64,000 bases of DNA from SZUA-309 sp965230005 (GTDB lineage Bacteria; Pseudomonadota; Gammaproteobacteria; Pseudomonadales; Azotimanducaceae). How positions within the stretch are numbered: the stretch's first letter is position 1; the number at the start of each line of letters is the position of its first letter. Shown piece after piece: positions 36,037 through 45,056 of the stretch. Location of the stretch: positions 3,286,001 through 3,350,000 of the forward strand of contig OZ245934.1 in NCBI GenBank assembly GCA_965230005.1. Reading direction: 5' to 3'. The notes under the pieces are model-generated. The model made no database searches. It was not told the DNA's origin and saw nothing but the letters and a program-made list of their open reading frames with translations. The translations under genes and the position numbers were made by a program.

Positions 36037-39000
36037 CCTCCTTCAGGGTGGTGTTCTCGTCATAGGCCAGGGCGTAGGCCACGGGCACCACAAACAGGGT
36101 GAACAGTGTGGATGCCGCCACACCAAAGATGATGGCCCAGGCCAGCCCCGAGAAGATGGGGTCCAGGGTGATGACGAGGTTGCCAAGCAGCGTCGTTCCG
36201 GCCGTGAGCAGCACCGGTCGTGCCCGGAGCCGGCCGGCGTCGACCAGGGCCTCCCGGACCTCCGCTCCGCGCTCACGCGCCTGCTCGACGAACTCGACGA
36301 GAATCAGGGAATTTCGCACCACGATCCCGGCAAGGGCGATCATGCCGATCATCGCCGTCGCCGTGAACAGAATCGGATCGTCGTAGCCGCCGGCTTCACC
36401 GGCCGCAAGCACGTTGAGGAGCCAGAAACCCGGCATGATCCCGATCACCGTGAGCGGGATGGCGAGCATGATGATGAAGGTCAGTGACGTTCGTCCCGTC
36501 TGCAGCCTGATCACGAAGAACAGACCCACGAGGGCAACACCGAAGGCGATGCCCAAATCTCTGAAGACCCGGAGCGTGATGTTCCACTCGCCCTCGCCGG
36601 ACCAGCGGACGTTCACCCCCTCCGGGAGATCCCAGGGAATGCCACCCCCGGAGGTGAAGTAGGTGCGACCCGCGAGAGGCACAGCCGCTTCGACGTCGAG
36701 CGACAGGTCGGCGTCGACATCGTAAACCACCGCCGCCGGTACACGCCCGGCGACCTCGGCGAAAGCGTAAGCGACGGGCCGCAGGTCTTTGTGATAAATC
36801 GGCTGTTCCCGCAGCTGCTCCTGGCGTTCGACCAGCTCCGCGAGAGAGACCAGCGGTGTTGGCGCATCGGCGACCGACCCGCGATCCCGAACCTTGGTGA
36901 TGCCCGGTCGGCCTTTCACGAACAGCTCGCCGAACTCTGACCTGTCCGCATAGGGGACCGTGAGACGAATCGGCAATGCCGACGCCTCGTCCGGCGCTGC
37001 AACCTGTCCTGCCTCGACGCCGCCAGCGAGGAGCTCGAGCGCATCGGTCATGGCCGCGGCACCAATCCCGGACAGGGCGGCCTTTTCCTGATCCGGCACC
37101 AATACCCAGCGAGGAGCCGGCTGCTCCGCGCTCACGTCCACATCCACGACCCCGGGCTCTGCGCGCAGGCGCCCGGCCGTCAAGCGAGCCGCTTGAATCA
37201 GGGTGTCGTAGCTCGTTGTCGGGGTGCCATAGAGCTCGGCGACCACACTGGCAACAACGGGCGGCCCAGGTGGCACCTCTACGACCTTGATGCTCGCGCC
37301 ATGCTGCGCCGCCATGGCGGCGAGCTGCGGCCTGAGACCCAGGACGAGCCGATGACTCTGGTCCGGCCGCTCGAGCCGATCGGCCAGCACCACGTGCAGC
37401 TCCGCTTCATGGGGGCGCGTCCGGTGGTAATAACGGCGGATCATGCCGTTGAAGTCCATGGGTGCGTGGGTGCCGACAAAGCCGTTGACCGCGACGACGC
37501 CATCAACGCCGGAGAGAAAGTCTGCCAGGTCCCGGGCCACGGCGTCGGTCCCTTCCAGGGTCGTGCTCTCGGGCATGTCGATGACGATCTGAAACTCGTT
37601 TTTGTTGTCGTAGGGCAGCAGCTTCAGCGGCACAACCCGCAACAGCGGCAGCAGGGCGCTGACGACGAACAGGACCATGAGGGCAGCGAAGAACAGCCAG
37701 CCGTTCCGCCGTCTTTCGAGCAGCGGCACAAGAAAGCGTGCGTAGAGCCCGCTGTCGGCAGCCGACACCTCGACGGCTTTCCTGGGCCGCAGCAGTTTCA
37801 GTCCGAGCCAGGGCGTGACAAGGAACGCCACGAGCGTGCTGGAGACGACGGCAACCGGCACGTTGAAGGCCATGGGCGACATATAGGGGCCCATCATGCC
37901 GGTGATGAAACTCATGGGCACGAAGACGATGACAACGGCCACGGTCGACATGATCAGCGGCGCCCGCATCTCGGCGATGGCATCGAGGACGGCGCGCCTG
38001 CCACTGGCACCCCGGGCCAGATGGCGTTCGATGTTGTCCACGCCGGTAATGGGATCATCCACCAGCAGACCCAGGGCGAGGATCAGCGCAAACAGCGTCA
38101 CCCGATTGATCGTATAGCCCGCTGCGTAATCGAGGGCCAGGGTAATGCCGTAGCAGACGGGGACAGCGAGGGCGACCACGAACGCCGCCCGCCAGCCGAG
38201 GGTGAGGCCAATGAGGGCCACGACAATGATGATGGCGACTCCGAGGCTCGCAATGAGATCGCCGATCTTCTGATTGGCCGTCTCTCCGTAGTTGCGGGTG
38301 ATCAGGTATTGAGTGCCGCTCGGAAAGAGCGCCGTCGCAAGTTCGTCGAGGTGCGCTTCCAGCGCCCCGGCGACGGTCACGGCGTTGGCGCCTCGACGTT
38401 TGGCGACGGCAATGTTCACTGCCGGATAGGCATCCCCGTGGCCCGCCAGCTGCAGCCAGGTGTGATCATCGGGCTCCCGGGGACCATCGATCACCGCCGC
38501 CACCTCGCCGAGGCGCACGGGCACGCCGTCGATGACGTTGACCACCATCGCCTCCAGATCGGCGGCTGAGCTGATTCGCGCATCGACTTCCAGCTGCAGC
38601 TGCTGGCGATGCAGGTCAACGCCCCCCGCGAGGGAACGCACGTTCGACTGGCCAATGGCGTCCAGGACGTCGCTCAGGCTCGTCAGTCGACCGGCCATGG
38701 CAATCGGCTGCAGTTCCACGCGCAGTTCCCTCGGCTGACCGCCGATCACCTCGATGCGATTGGTCTCCGAGACGGACTGCAGCGACCAGGCAACCTCCTC
38801 CGCCAGTCGGCGCAGTTCATAGCCATCGCTGCCGACGCTGTCTTCGAAGAGCGTGATCGTGAGTATCGGCACATCGTCGACCTCGACGGGCTTCACCACC
38901 CAGCGTTCGACGGTGGCGGGAACCACGTCCTGGTTCGAATAGATCTTGCTGTAGAGCTTCAGCAGCGAGTCCTCCCGGTCCTCGCCGACATAGAAACTGA

Positions 39001-39280
39001 CGGAGACCAGGGCACGCCCGCTTTCAGAGGTGGAATAGACGTGCTCCACCCCATCGATCTGCGCCAGCAGTTTCTCGAGCGGGGTGGCGACCAGCCGTTC
39101 AACCTGTCGCGCGGTAAGCTCCGGCGCCTCGATGATCACATCGGCACTCGGCACGACAATCTGCGGCTCCTCCTCCCGGGGCGTCACAAGCAGCGCAAAG
39201 GCGCCGGCGAGCAGCGCCACCAGCATGAGGGCCACCGGCAGGCCGCCATCCAGGGTTTTTTCGATGAGCCGATCGAGCAT
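36014..39280 (-). CDS. RND efflux permease (AcrB/HAE family)
   Basis: An about 1088-residue protein, slightly longer than typical AcrB-type pumps. It has twelve TMs in two halves, two large periplasmic loops, and the proton-relay segment LGLLVDDPITGVDNIERH in TM4 with the Asp pair. It forms the inner-membrane trimer that drives drug or metabolite export. The permease gene precedes the adaptor gene, the reverse of the common order. No local regulator is next to it; the divergent neighbour is a MOSC gene. ATG 39280 gives the usual pump N-terminus. Confidence 0.88.
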   Translation of the reverse strand: MLDRLIEKTLDGGLPVALMLVALLAGAFALLVTPREEEPQIVVPSADVIIEAPELTARQVERLVATPLEKLLAQIDGVEHVYSTSESGRALVSVSFYVGEDREDSLLKLYSKIYSNQDVVPATVERWVVKPVEVDDVPILTITLFEDSVGSDGYELRRLAEEVAWSLQSVSETNRIEVIGGQPRELRVELQPIAMAGRLTSLSDVLDAIGQSNVRSLAGGVDLHRQQLQLEVDARISSAADLEAMVVNVIDGVPVRLGEVAAVIDGPREPDDHTWLQLAGHGDAYPAVNIAVAKRRGANAVTVAGALEAHLDELATALFPSGTQYLITRNYGETANQKIGDLIASLGVAIIIVVALIGLTLGWRAAFVVALAVPVCYGITLALDYAAGYTINRVTLFALILALGLLVDDPITGVDNIERHLARGASGRRAVLDAIAEMRAPLIMSTVAVVIVFVPMSFITGMMGPYMSPMAFNVPVAVVSSTLVAFLVTPWLGLKLLRPRKAVEVSAADSGLYARFLVPLLERRRNGWLFFAALMVLFVVSALLPLLRVVPLKLLPYDNKNEFQIVIDMPESTTLEGTDAVARDLADFLSGVDGVVAVNGFVGTHAPMDFNGMIRRYYHRTRPHEAELHVVLADRLERPDQSHRLVLGLRPQLAAMAAQHGASIKVVEVPPGPPVVASVVAELYGTPTTSYDTLIQAARLTAGRLRAEPGVVDVDVSAEQPAPRWVLVPDQEKAALSGIGAAAMTDALELLAGGVEAGQVAAPDEASALPIRLTVPYADRSEFGELFVKGRPGITKVRDRGSVADAPTPLVSLAELVERQEQLREQPIYHKDLRPVAYAFAEVAGRVPAAVVYDVDADLSLDVEAAVPLAGRTYFTSGGGIPWDLPEGVNVRWSGEGEWNITLRVFRDLGIAFGVALVGLFFVIRLQTGRTSLTFIIMLAIPLTVIGIMPGFWLLNVLAAGEAGGYDDPILFTATAMIGMIALAGIVVRNSLILVEFVEQARERGAEVREALVDAGRLRARPVLLTAGTTLLGNLVITLDPIFSGLAWAIIFGVAASTLFTLFVVPVAYALAYDENTTLKEDVGREVD

Positions 39281-39402
39281 GCAGAAGCTTTCTGTCCGAC
39301 AGCTCAAATTAGCACCCGAACGCGGGCAGACCCATAGGCACTATCCACGACAGCAACCCACCTCAGCGGCTAAGATGCGCCCCTCATTGAGAGGAGGTCC
39401 AG

Positions 39403-40260
39403 ATGACCGTCGGCACCATCAGCGGGCTGTTCCGCTACCCGGTAAAGAGCATGGGCGGCGAGCGGCTCGAAACGCTCACGCTCGCGGAGCGTGGGGTCCC
39501 CGGCGACCGGGCCTGGGCGGTGCGCGACGAAACCCGGGGCGGCATTCGCGGCGGCAAGCGTTTTCCGGAGTTGATGCAGTGCTCGGCCCGCTATACGGAG
39601 GAGCCTCCGGCGGAAGGGTCGATCCCCGCTGAAATCACACTGCCGGACGGCGAGCAGCTCGGCATCGACGATACGACAGCCCCGGAGCGCCTGAGCACGC
39701 TCGTTGGCAGCCCGCTGACGGTCTGGCCGCTGTTGCCTGCGGACCGCCTCGACCACTACCGACGTGGCGCACCGGTGCTCGAGGACATGGAGGCGGAGTT
39801 CCGCCGTCTGTTCGGACGCACGGCCGACGAGCCGCTGCCGGATCTTTCCAAATTCCCGGAATTCCTCGCCGAGTTCGAATCGCCGCCGGGCACCTACTTC
39901 GACGCTTTCCCGATCCTCGTGATGACCCGCGAGGCGCTCGACACCCTGGCCGCCGCGGCTCCAACCCAGCAGTTCCACGTCGACCGCTTCCGACCCAATC
40001 TGCTCATCGATACGGGGTCTGACGTGCCTTATCCTGAACGCGATTGGCCCGGGAAGACGCTTGTCGTCGGCGATGCAGAGCTCAGCATCACCATGGACTG
40101 CCCGCGCTGCGTCATGACCACCCACGGCTTCCGGGATTTGCCTCAGGATCCCGGCATCATGCGTACGCTCGTACAGGAGAACGGCGGCGACCTCGGGGTT
40201 TACGCCACCGTGAGCAAGCCGGGCCGCGTCCGCATGGGCGACGCCGTCGAGCTGCGCTGA
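39403..40260 (+). CDS. MOSC-domain protein (YcbX-like, N-terminal beta-barrel)
   Basis: A 285-residue protein. Residues 1-100 form the MOSC N-terminal beta-barrel (LFRYPVKSMGGERLETLTLAERG.PGDRAWAV). The C-terminal MOSC domain has RFRPNLLIDTG and the conserved Cys in DCPRCVMTT. Such proteins bind molybdenum cofactor and reduce N-hydroxylated compounds. GGAGG lies seven bases before ATG. A second MOSC gene of another subfamily follows after 65 bp. Confidence 0.88.
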   Translation: MTVGTISGLFRYPVKSMGGERLETLTLAERGVPGDRAWAVRDETRGGIRGGKRFPELMQCSARYTEEPPAEGSIPAEITLPDGEQLGIDDTTAPERLSTLVGSPLTVWPLLPADRLDHYRRGAPVLEDMEAEFRRLFGRTADEPLPDLSKFPEFLAEFESPPGTYFDAFPILVMTREALDTLAAAAPTQQFHVDRFRPNLLIDTGSDVPYPERDWPGKTLVVGDAELSITMDCPRCVMTTHGFRDLPQDPGIMRTLVQENGGDLGVYATVSKPGRVRMGDAVELR

Positions 40261-40325
40261 AACGGCTCAGCCGACTGACCCGAGCAGCGGCACAACAGGC
40301 AATCAAGAACAGGCGAGGAAAGACG

Positions 40326-40958
40326 ATGCAGGTGGATTCGGTGAACGTCGGCCAGAAGCGTCGACTGGAAGGCAAGAGCTTCAGCGGTGAGACGGGTATC
40401 GTCAAAGAGCCTGTGCCAGGACCCGTGAGCATCGGCGAGCTCGGCGTCACGGGCGACACGATCATTCACGGTAAGCACCACGGCGGGCCCGACCAGGCCG
40501 TTTATCTGTACCGAACGGAGGACTATGCCTGGTGGTCCGAGGCGCTCGGGCGGGAGATTGGTCCAGGCACCTTCGGGGAGAATCTGACCCTCAGCGGGCT
40601 GCCGGCTCCGGAACTGGCCGTCGGCACCCGGCTCGGCTTCGACCATCTCGAACTCGAGATCACGGCCCCACGCATACCCTGCAACATCCTGGCAGAGCGC
40701 ATGGGGGATCCGAAGTTCGCCAAGGCATTCATTCGCGCGGAGCGCCCGGGCCTGTACTGCCGGGTGCTGACACCGGGAACCATCGAAGCGGGCGCTGTCT
40801 TCAGCCTCGACGACGGTGGCGCCAGCGACGTCAGCACCCTAGACATGTTCCGAGGCGCTTATCGCAAGCTGGATCGCAATGACCTCGTGCGCTTTCTTGC
40901 GGCCCCCATCGATCTGCGCTCCCGGGCGGACTATGAAGAACAACTCGCCCGGCTCTGA
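40326..40958 (+). CDS. MOSC-domain protein (YiiM-like)
   Basis: A 210-residue protein with VTGDTIIHGKHHGGPDQAVYLY, GTFGENLTLSGLP and ITAPRIPCNILAERMGDPKF, the YiiM layout including the conserved Cys. YiiM reduces N-hydroxylated base analogues such as 6-N-hydroxylaminopurine using molybdenum cofactor. ATG 40326 has GAGGAA upstream. It lies in tandem with the YcbX-like gene, so both enzymes probably serve detoxification of N-hydroxyl compounds. Confidence 0.87.
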   Translation: MQVDSVNVGQKRRLEGKSFSGETGIVKEPVPGPVSIGELGVTGDTIIHGKHHGGPDQAVYLYRTEDYAWWSEALGREIGPGTFGENLTLSGLPAPELAVGTRLGFDHLELEITAPRIPCNILAERMGDPKFAKAFIRAERPGLYCRVLTPGTIEAGAVFSLDDGGASDVSTLDMFRGAYRKLDRNDLVRFLAAPIDLRSRADYEEQLARL

Positions 40959-41027
40959 CCGGCGCGAGGAGAATCATCAGGCCCGGCAACTCGGGTTTCG
41001 CGTCGCAGCACCGGAAGCCGACATGCG

Positions 41028-41444
41028 CTAATCCTGATCGGGGCGCGGGCGCTCCGGCGGGCCCTTGAGTTCCACCCGGTTGCCATCCGGGTCTTCCGTG
41101 TAGACCGCAGGGCCGAAGCCATCGGCACCGAGCAGCGGTTGCTCCATTGCCTGCGCCGGTACGCCGAGCTCCGCGCAGAAGCCGAGGATCGCGTCGCGAT
41201 CAAAGGGGTCCACGCGCAGGGCGAAGTGATCGAGGTTCGCACCGTCTCCCGGGGTGGCGCCGTCAGGAGCCTCGACGATGTCGATCATCGAACCGCCCGC
41301 GGCCAGCTGAGCCATGTTCATGGCGTCGATTCGTCGAACCACCGAACAGCCGAGACGCTCATAGAAGCTAACAAGGCGTTCGACGTCCCGGGTGCGCAGC
41401 ACGAGGTGGTCCAGCCGCTGGAGTTCGAAGGGTGCCTTAGTCAT
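41028..41444 (-). CDS. VOC family protein, downstream of the ABC-F gene
   Basis: A 138-residue VOC protein: LQRLDHLVLRTRDVERLVSFYERLG, NLDHFALRV and PAVYTEDPDGNRVELKGP supply the expected ligand positions. The family contains thiol transferases and drug-binding resistance proteins as well as glyoxalases. Its start overlaps the ABC-F stop by eight bases, so the two are co-translated. This raises the possibility of a role in drug tolerance, unproven. Confidence 0.82.
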   Translation of the reverse strand: MTKAPFELQRLDHLVLRTRDVERLVSFYERLGCSVVRRIDAMNMAQLAAGGSMIDIVEAPDGATPGDGANLDHFALRVDPFDRDAILGFCAELGVPAQAMEQPLLGADGFGPAVYTEDPDGNRVELKGPPERPRPDQD

Positions 41445-43128
41445 GAACCTGGTCCTGTGTCGTCGTTGCTGCTGCACTCGCCGCGCCGGGGGCTCCGCGA
41501 GGCTCGATCACGCCGGGCGCCTCGAGGTGGAGGCTGCCGGTCGCGACGCGCTCAACGAACCGGGCGTCATGTTCTACGAACAGTATCGCAACCGGTGCCG
41601 TCAGGAGTGCCGCCTCGAGATTTTCCCGCGCGTCGATGTCGATATAGTTCAAAGGCTCATCCCAAAGCAACAGATGCGCCGGCTGCGACAGCGCACGGGC
41701 GAGCTCGATCTTCTTCAGTTGCCCTTGAGAGAGCTGTTCGAGGGGCCGATCCAGCACAGCACCTCGAACGCCGAGGGCGGCCATGAGCTGTCGGAACCGT
41801 CCTTCTTCAAGTCCTTCCAGCGCCAGACGCTCCCGGAGTAAACCGCTGCGCCAGCGCGGCAGCTGCGCAACCGACGCGATCTCGATGCCCGAAGCGCGCC
41901 ACCACTCCCCGTGAAAGGTCAACGGCTCGCCGCGGAACAGATCCAGCAGGCTGGATTTCCCGGAGCCGTTGGCACCAAGGATCGCGAGGCGGTCGCCGGC
42001 ACGCAGCTCGAAGGAGATCGGCGCAAAAAGGGGCTGTGGCCGGCACAGGGTCAGTGCCTGCGCCCGGAGCAGCGGTGTCCGCTGCGGTGCCGCCGAGGGA
42101 GGCTCCGGAACACGGACTTTGTACTGTCTCTCGACATCGAGGAGCGATGCCCGCCGGTCACTGGCCGCCTGGGCAGCCCGGCGTTCGACCGCGATGGCCC
42201 GCTTCATCTGGCGCGCCGCCCGGGCCCCGATGAAACCGGAGTCTTTGCCGCGATCGGTGGGCAGTGTCTGCCTGCGCCCGGCCGTCTTCTCGTCTTCGCG
42301 GGCATCGGCCCCTGCGCGCCGCTCCCGGGCCGCGCTTTCGAGGCGGGCGATGTCTTTCTTCAGGCGCGTGTTCTGCCGCTCCTGCGCTCGCAACCGATCC
42401 AGGTAAGCGGCCCGCCAGGCCGAAAAAGGCATCCGATGGGACTCCACGGTGTCCGCGTTCAATGCCAGCACATGGTCGGCGCTGCGGTCGAGGAAGGCGC
42501 GATCATGAGAAACTAGGAGAAAGCCGCTCCTCGCTGAGAGGTAGTCGGCAAGGCGTTCTCTACCCTGACGGTCGAGATGATTCGTTGGTTCATCAATGAG
42601 TCGATAGGCACTGTCCACGGCAAAGAGGCCCGCCAGGAGACAGCGACTCTGTTCCCCGCCCGAGAGACTGTCGAGGGGCCGCGACCAGAGCCGTTCCGGC
42701 ACTTCGAGGCCGGCCAGCTCAGCGCCGAGGCGCGCGTCCAGCTCATAGCCGGCTCGCTCGCGGTAGCGGGACTCGATTTCTCCGTAGCGGGCCAGCGCCG
42801 CAGCATCCCCGGCGGCGAGAAGCGCCTCGATCTGGGCCTCCCAGCGCCGATAGGGACCGGCCTGATCTTTCGCCGCTTCGAAGGCGGTGGCCCCACCAAA
42901 CTGACTGGCGTCTCGCAATCGGATCGTCGGCAGCGGTAGCTCCAGCTCACCGCGGTCCGGCAGGAGTTCCCCCGCCAGCAGCCGCAGCAGCGTTGTTTTT
43001 CCTCGACCGTTCGCGCCAACGAGCGCCGCCCGCCAGGACGTGTCGATGAGCAGATCGAGATCCGTGAATACGTTGGTGTCTGAGCCGTCGTAGCCGAAGG
43101 ACACACGGCGGCAGATGAGGTTGGGCAT
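41437..43128 (-). CDS. ABC-F ATPase resembling Lsa-type antibiotic-resistance proteins
   Basis: A 563-residue soluble protein with two ABC domains. Domain 1 has Walker A GANGRGKTT (38-46), signature LSGGEQSR and Walker B LIDEPTNHLD. Domain 2 has GANGSGKSS (about 381-390), LSQGQLKKIE and LLWDEPLNYID. The inter-domain linker contains GFIGARAARQMKRA. The combination of LSxGQxKK, WDEPLNY and GARAARxMKR is what I remember from Lsa/Vga-type ribosome-protection ABC-F proteins, not from EttA, Uup or YheS. It would dislodge drugs from the peptidyl-transferase centre. GGAGG precedes ATG inside a hairpin (43129-43176). Confidence 0.82.
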   Translation of the reverse strand: MPNLICRRVSFGYDGSDTNVFTDLDLLIDTSWRAALVGANGRGKTTLLRLLAGELLPDRGELELPLPTIRLRDASQFGGATAFEAAKDQAGPYRRWEAQIEALLAAGDAAALARYGEIESRYRERAGYELDARLGAELAGLEVPERLWSRPLDSLSGGEQSRCLLAGLFAVDSAYRLIDEPTNHLDRQGRERLADYLSARSGFLLVSHDRAFLDRSADHVLALNADTVESHRMPFSAWRAAYLDRLRAQERQNTRLKKDIARLESAARERRAGADAREDEKTAGRRQTLPTDRGKDSGFIGARAARQMKRAIAVERRAAQAASDRRASLLDVERQYKVRVPEPPSAAPQRTPLLRAQALTLCRPQPLFAPISFELRAGDRLAILGANGSGKSSLLDLFRGEPLTFHGEWWRASGIEIASVAQLPRWRSGLLRERLALEGLEEGRFRQLMAALGVRGAVLDRPLEQLSQGQLKKIELARALSQPAHLLLWDEPLNYIDIDARENLEAALLTAPVAILFVEHDARFVERVATGSLHLEAPGVIEPRGAPGAASAAATTTQDQVHD

Positions 43129-43182
43129 AACTGACCTCCCCGGTAAGCAATGAACAGGCTTGCCGTGATGTCAGTTGCGCAT
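43129..43182 (-). promoter_or_regulatory. Attenuator-like leader of the ABC-F gene: nested hairpin plus three-codon upstream ORF
   Basis: On the minus strand a mini-ORF ATG-CGC-AAC-TGA (43182-43171), with GAGG three bases before it, overlaps the arm AACTGAC (43176-43170). That arm pairs perfectly with GTCAGTT (43135-43129), which ends directly at the ABC-F start codon and overlaps the last base of its GGAGG. An inner stem GGCAAGC/GCTTACC (43164-43158 with 43148-43142) has one mismatch. The layout would hide the ribosome site until ribosomes stall on the mini-ORF. Confidence 0.5.
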
Positions 43183-43275
43183 GGTCCTCAACACTCTGGG
43201 CACCCGGGTCGGGCGTCTTGGGGCTCTATCTTAACCCGAGCAAGCCGAGGCCGCCTCAGTCAAGGTATGACTGCC

Positions 43276-44046
43276 TCAGTCAACGTCTACCCCAACGGGA
43301 CAATGATCGGAGCCAAGCACGTCGGGCCAGACAAAGGCATCGCGCGTGCGCCGGGCGGCGCTGGGCGAGGCGAGCACGTAGTCGATGCGCCAGCCGACGT
43401 TGTTTTCCCGCGCGCCGCCAAACTGTCGCCACCAGCTGTAGTGACCGGGCTCCTCCGGATGCTGACGTCGGAACACATCTACCCAGCCGGCGGCAAACCA
43501 GCGTCGCATTTCCTCGCGCTCCTCCGGGAGAAAGCCGCTGCTTTTGGTATTGGTTTTCGGTCGCGCGAGGTCGATGGCTTCAACCGCCGTGTTGTAGTCA
43601 CCGGCAACAAACACCGGCCCCCGGCGTCGCAGTTGCTCGATGCGTTCGAAGACCGCCCGATAGAAGTCGAGCTTGTAAGGCACACGGCTGTTATCGCGCT
43701 CGCGGCCGCTGCCCTTCGGAAAGTAGACACTGGCGATGGCCATCCTGCCGAAGTGGGCAACGATGAAGCGCCCTTCAGCGTCGAAGCGGGGCTCACCGAG
43801 CGTATGCTCAATACGATCGGGCTCGGCGCGACTGTAGACGGCAACACCGCTGTAGCCGGGCCGCTCGGCCGGGGAGAAAGCCGCATGCCAACCCGCCGGT
43901 GAGCGACCCGCCGGCGGCAGCTGCTCGGGGAACGCCCGCACTTCCTGGAGCAGCATCACATCGGCACCGCTGCCTTCGAGCACGTCGAGAAAGCCTTTCT
44001 TCAGGCAGGCACGGAGGCCGTTCACGTTCCAGCTGACTATGCGCAT
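43276..44046 (-). CDS. xth: Exodeoxyribonuclease III family protein, copy 1
   Basis: A 256-residue AP endonuclease/exonuclease: WNVNGLRACLKKGF, LLQEVRAFP (metal-binding Glu), GDYNTAV, WRIDYVLAS and SDHCPV at the C-terminus, all canonical. It repairs abasic and oxidised 3' ends in DNA. No ribosome site is visible upstream of the ATG. It lies upstream of the ABC-F gene on the same strand, 147 bp away. A second copy is at 56984. Confidence 0.92.
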   Translation of the reverse strand: MRIVSWNVNGLRACLKKGFLDVLEGSGADVMLLQEVRAFPEQLPPAGRSPAGWHAAFSPAERPGYSGVAVYSRAEPDRIEHTLGEPRFDAEGRFIVAHFGRMAIASVYFPKGSGRERDNSRVPYKLDFYRAVFERIEQLRRRGPVFVAGDYNTAVEAIDLARPKTNTKSSGFLPEEREEMRRWFAAGWVDVFRRQHPEEPGHYSWWRQFGGARENNVGWRIDYVLASPSAARRTRDAFVWPDVLGSDHCPVGVDVD

Positions 44047-44264
44047 GGCATCAGTTTAGCGCGTCGAACCTGTGCCAGCGTGAACCGGCATCGACACCCA
44101 TCGACGAGAGCGGACACATTCCAGCTAACGCACCAGGCCCCTGGCGTGTATAAGGCCCTCTACAAAACCAAGAAACACCACCAAAGACCCACTCCATGCC
44201 GAACCGCGACCGCCGTACAGCGATCCCCTCCTTGCCTGTAAAACAGCCTGCCTCGCACCTCGCC

Positions 44265-45005
44265 ATGTCCGTGGCCACCGCCGTCACTAACTGCTTTTCC
44301 GTGAATGCGCCTATCAGACAGCTGATCGCTGTCTGTCTATCGGTCCTGGCGCTGGCAGGCGCGAGCTCCGCTTCGGCCACGGTGAACAATCCCGGCGCCT
44401 GGGCCGTATTCAGCGGGAGCGGCGCATTCCGCCCGGAAGACGAGGACAGTCACTGGCGCTACTGGTTCGACGCGCAGCACCGCTACTTCGACGTCGGCAG
44501 CGGCATTACCCAGTCACTGCTGCGCCCGGCTGTCGGCATGAAGATGGACAACGGCATGACGATCCTGGTCGGCTACGGCTACTTCAACAATCGCCGCAGC
44601 AACGGCGACCGCTTCGATGAGCACCGCCCCTGGCAGCAGCTCGGCTGGACAGCGATGAGGCGGGATCGCAGCAGCCTCGGAGTGCGCCTGCGTCTGGAGC
44701 AGCGCTTTCTCGAGATCGGCGACGATGTCGGCTGGACTCTGCGAACGCAGCTCAGCTACGCGCACCGCCTGGGCAACACAAATCGCTGGCAGGCCATCGC
44801 CTTCCTCGAACCCTTCTTCGACCTCAATGACACAGATTGGGGCGGCGAGGCTCGCCTGTCGCAGAATCGGGTGTTCGTCGGCGCCAACTACCGTATGACC
44901 GACACGCTCAGCCTGGAGTTCGGCTACATGCACCAGTACTTCGCGCGCCCCGGTGAAAACCTCGGCAACCATCTGGGGATCCTGCACCTGAAGTACCGGC
45001 GATAA
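44265..45005 (+). CDS. DUF2490-type secreted outer-membrane-like protein
   Basis: A 246-residue protein with a signal peptide (about residues 1-38, cleavage after ASASA). The mature part is beta-rich with alternating aromatic residues (SHWRYWFDAQHRYFD, GYGYFNNRRSNGDRFDEHRPWQQL, GYMHQYF), as in DUF2490 family putative porin-like barrels. The ATG at 44265 gives a normal signal peptide. An in-frame ATG at 44196 would add 23 residues; neither has a clear ribosome site. Function is unknown. Confidence 0.72.
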   Translation: MSVATAVTNCFSVNAPIRQLIAVCLSVLALAGASSASATVNNPGAWAVFSGSGAFRPEDEDSHWRYWFDAQHRYFDVGSGITQSLLRPAVGMKMDNGMTILVGYGYFNNRRSNGDRFDEHRPWQQLGWTAMRRDRSSLGVRLRLEQRFLEIGDDVGWTLRTQLSYAHRLGNTNRWQAIAFLEPFFDLNDTDWGGEARLSQNRVFVGANYRMTDTLSLEFGYMHQYFARPGENLGNHLGILHLKYRR

Positions 45006-45056
45006 CACCGACACACGGACCGGACTCACCACGCCCAGGGGCGAGCGCAGACCCTT

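Noticed and set aside
38931..38941. TGGTTCGAATA resembling a tRNA T-loop
   Set aside because: It lies within the RND permease coding sequence and no acceptor or anticodon stems could be built around it.
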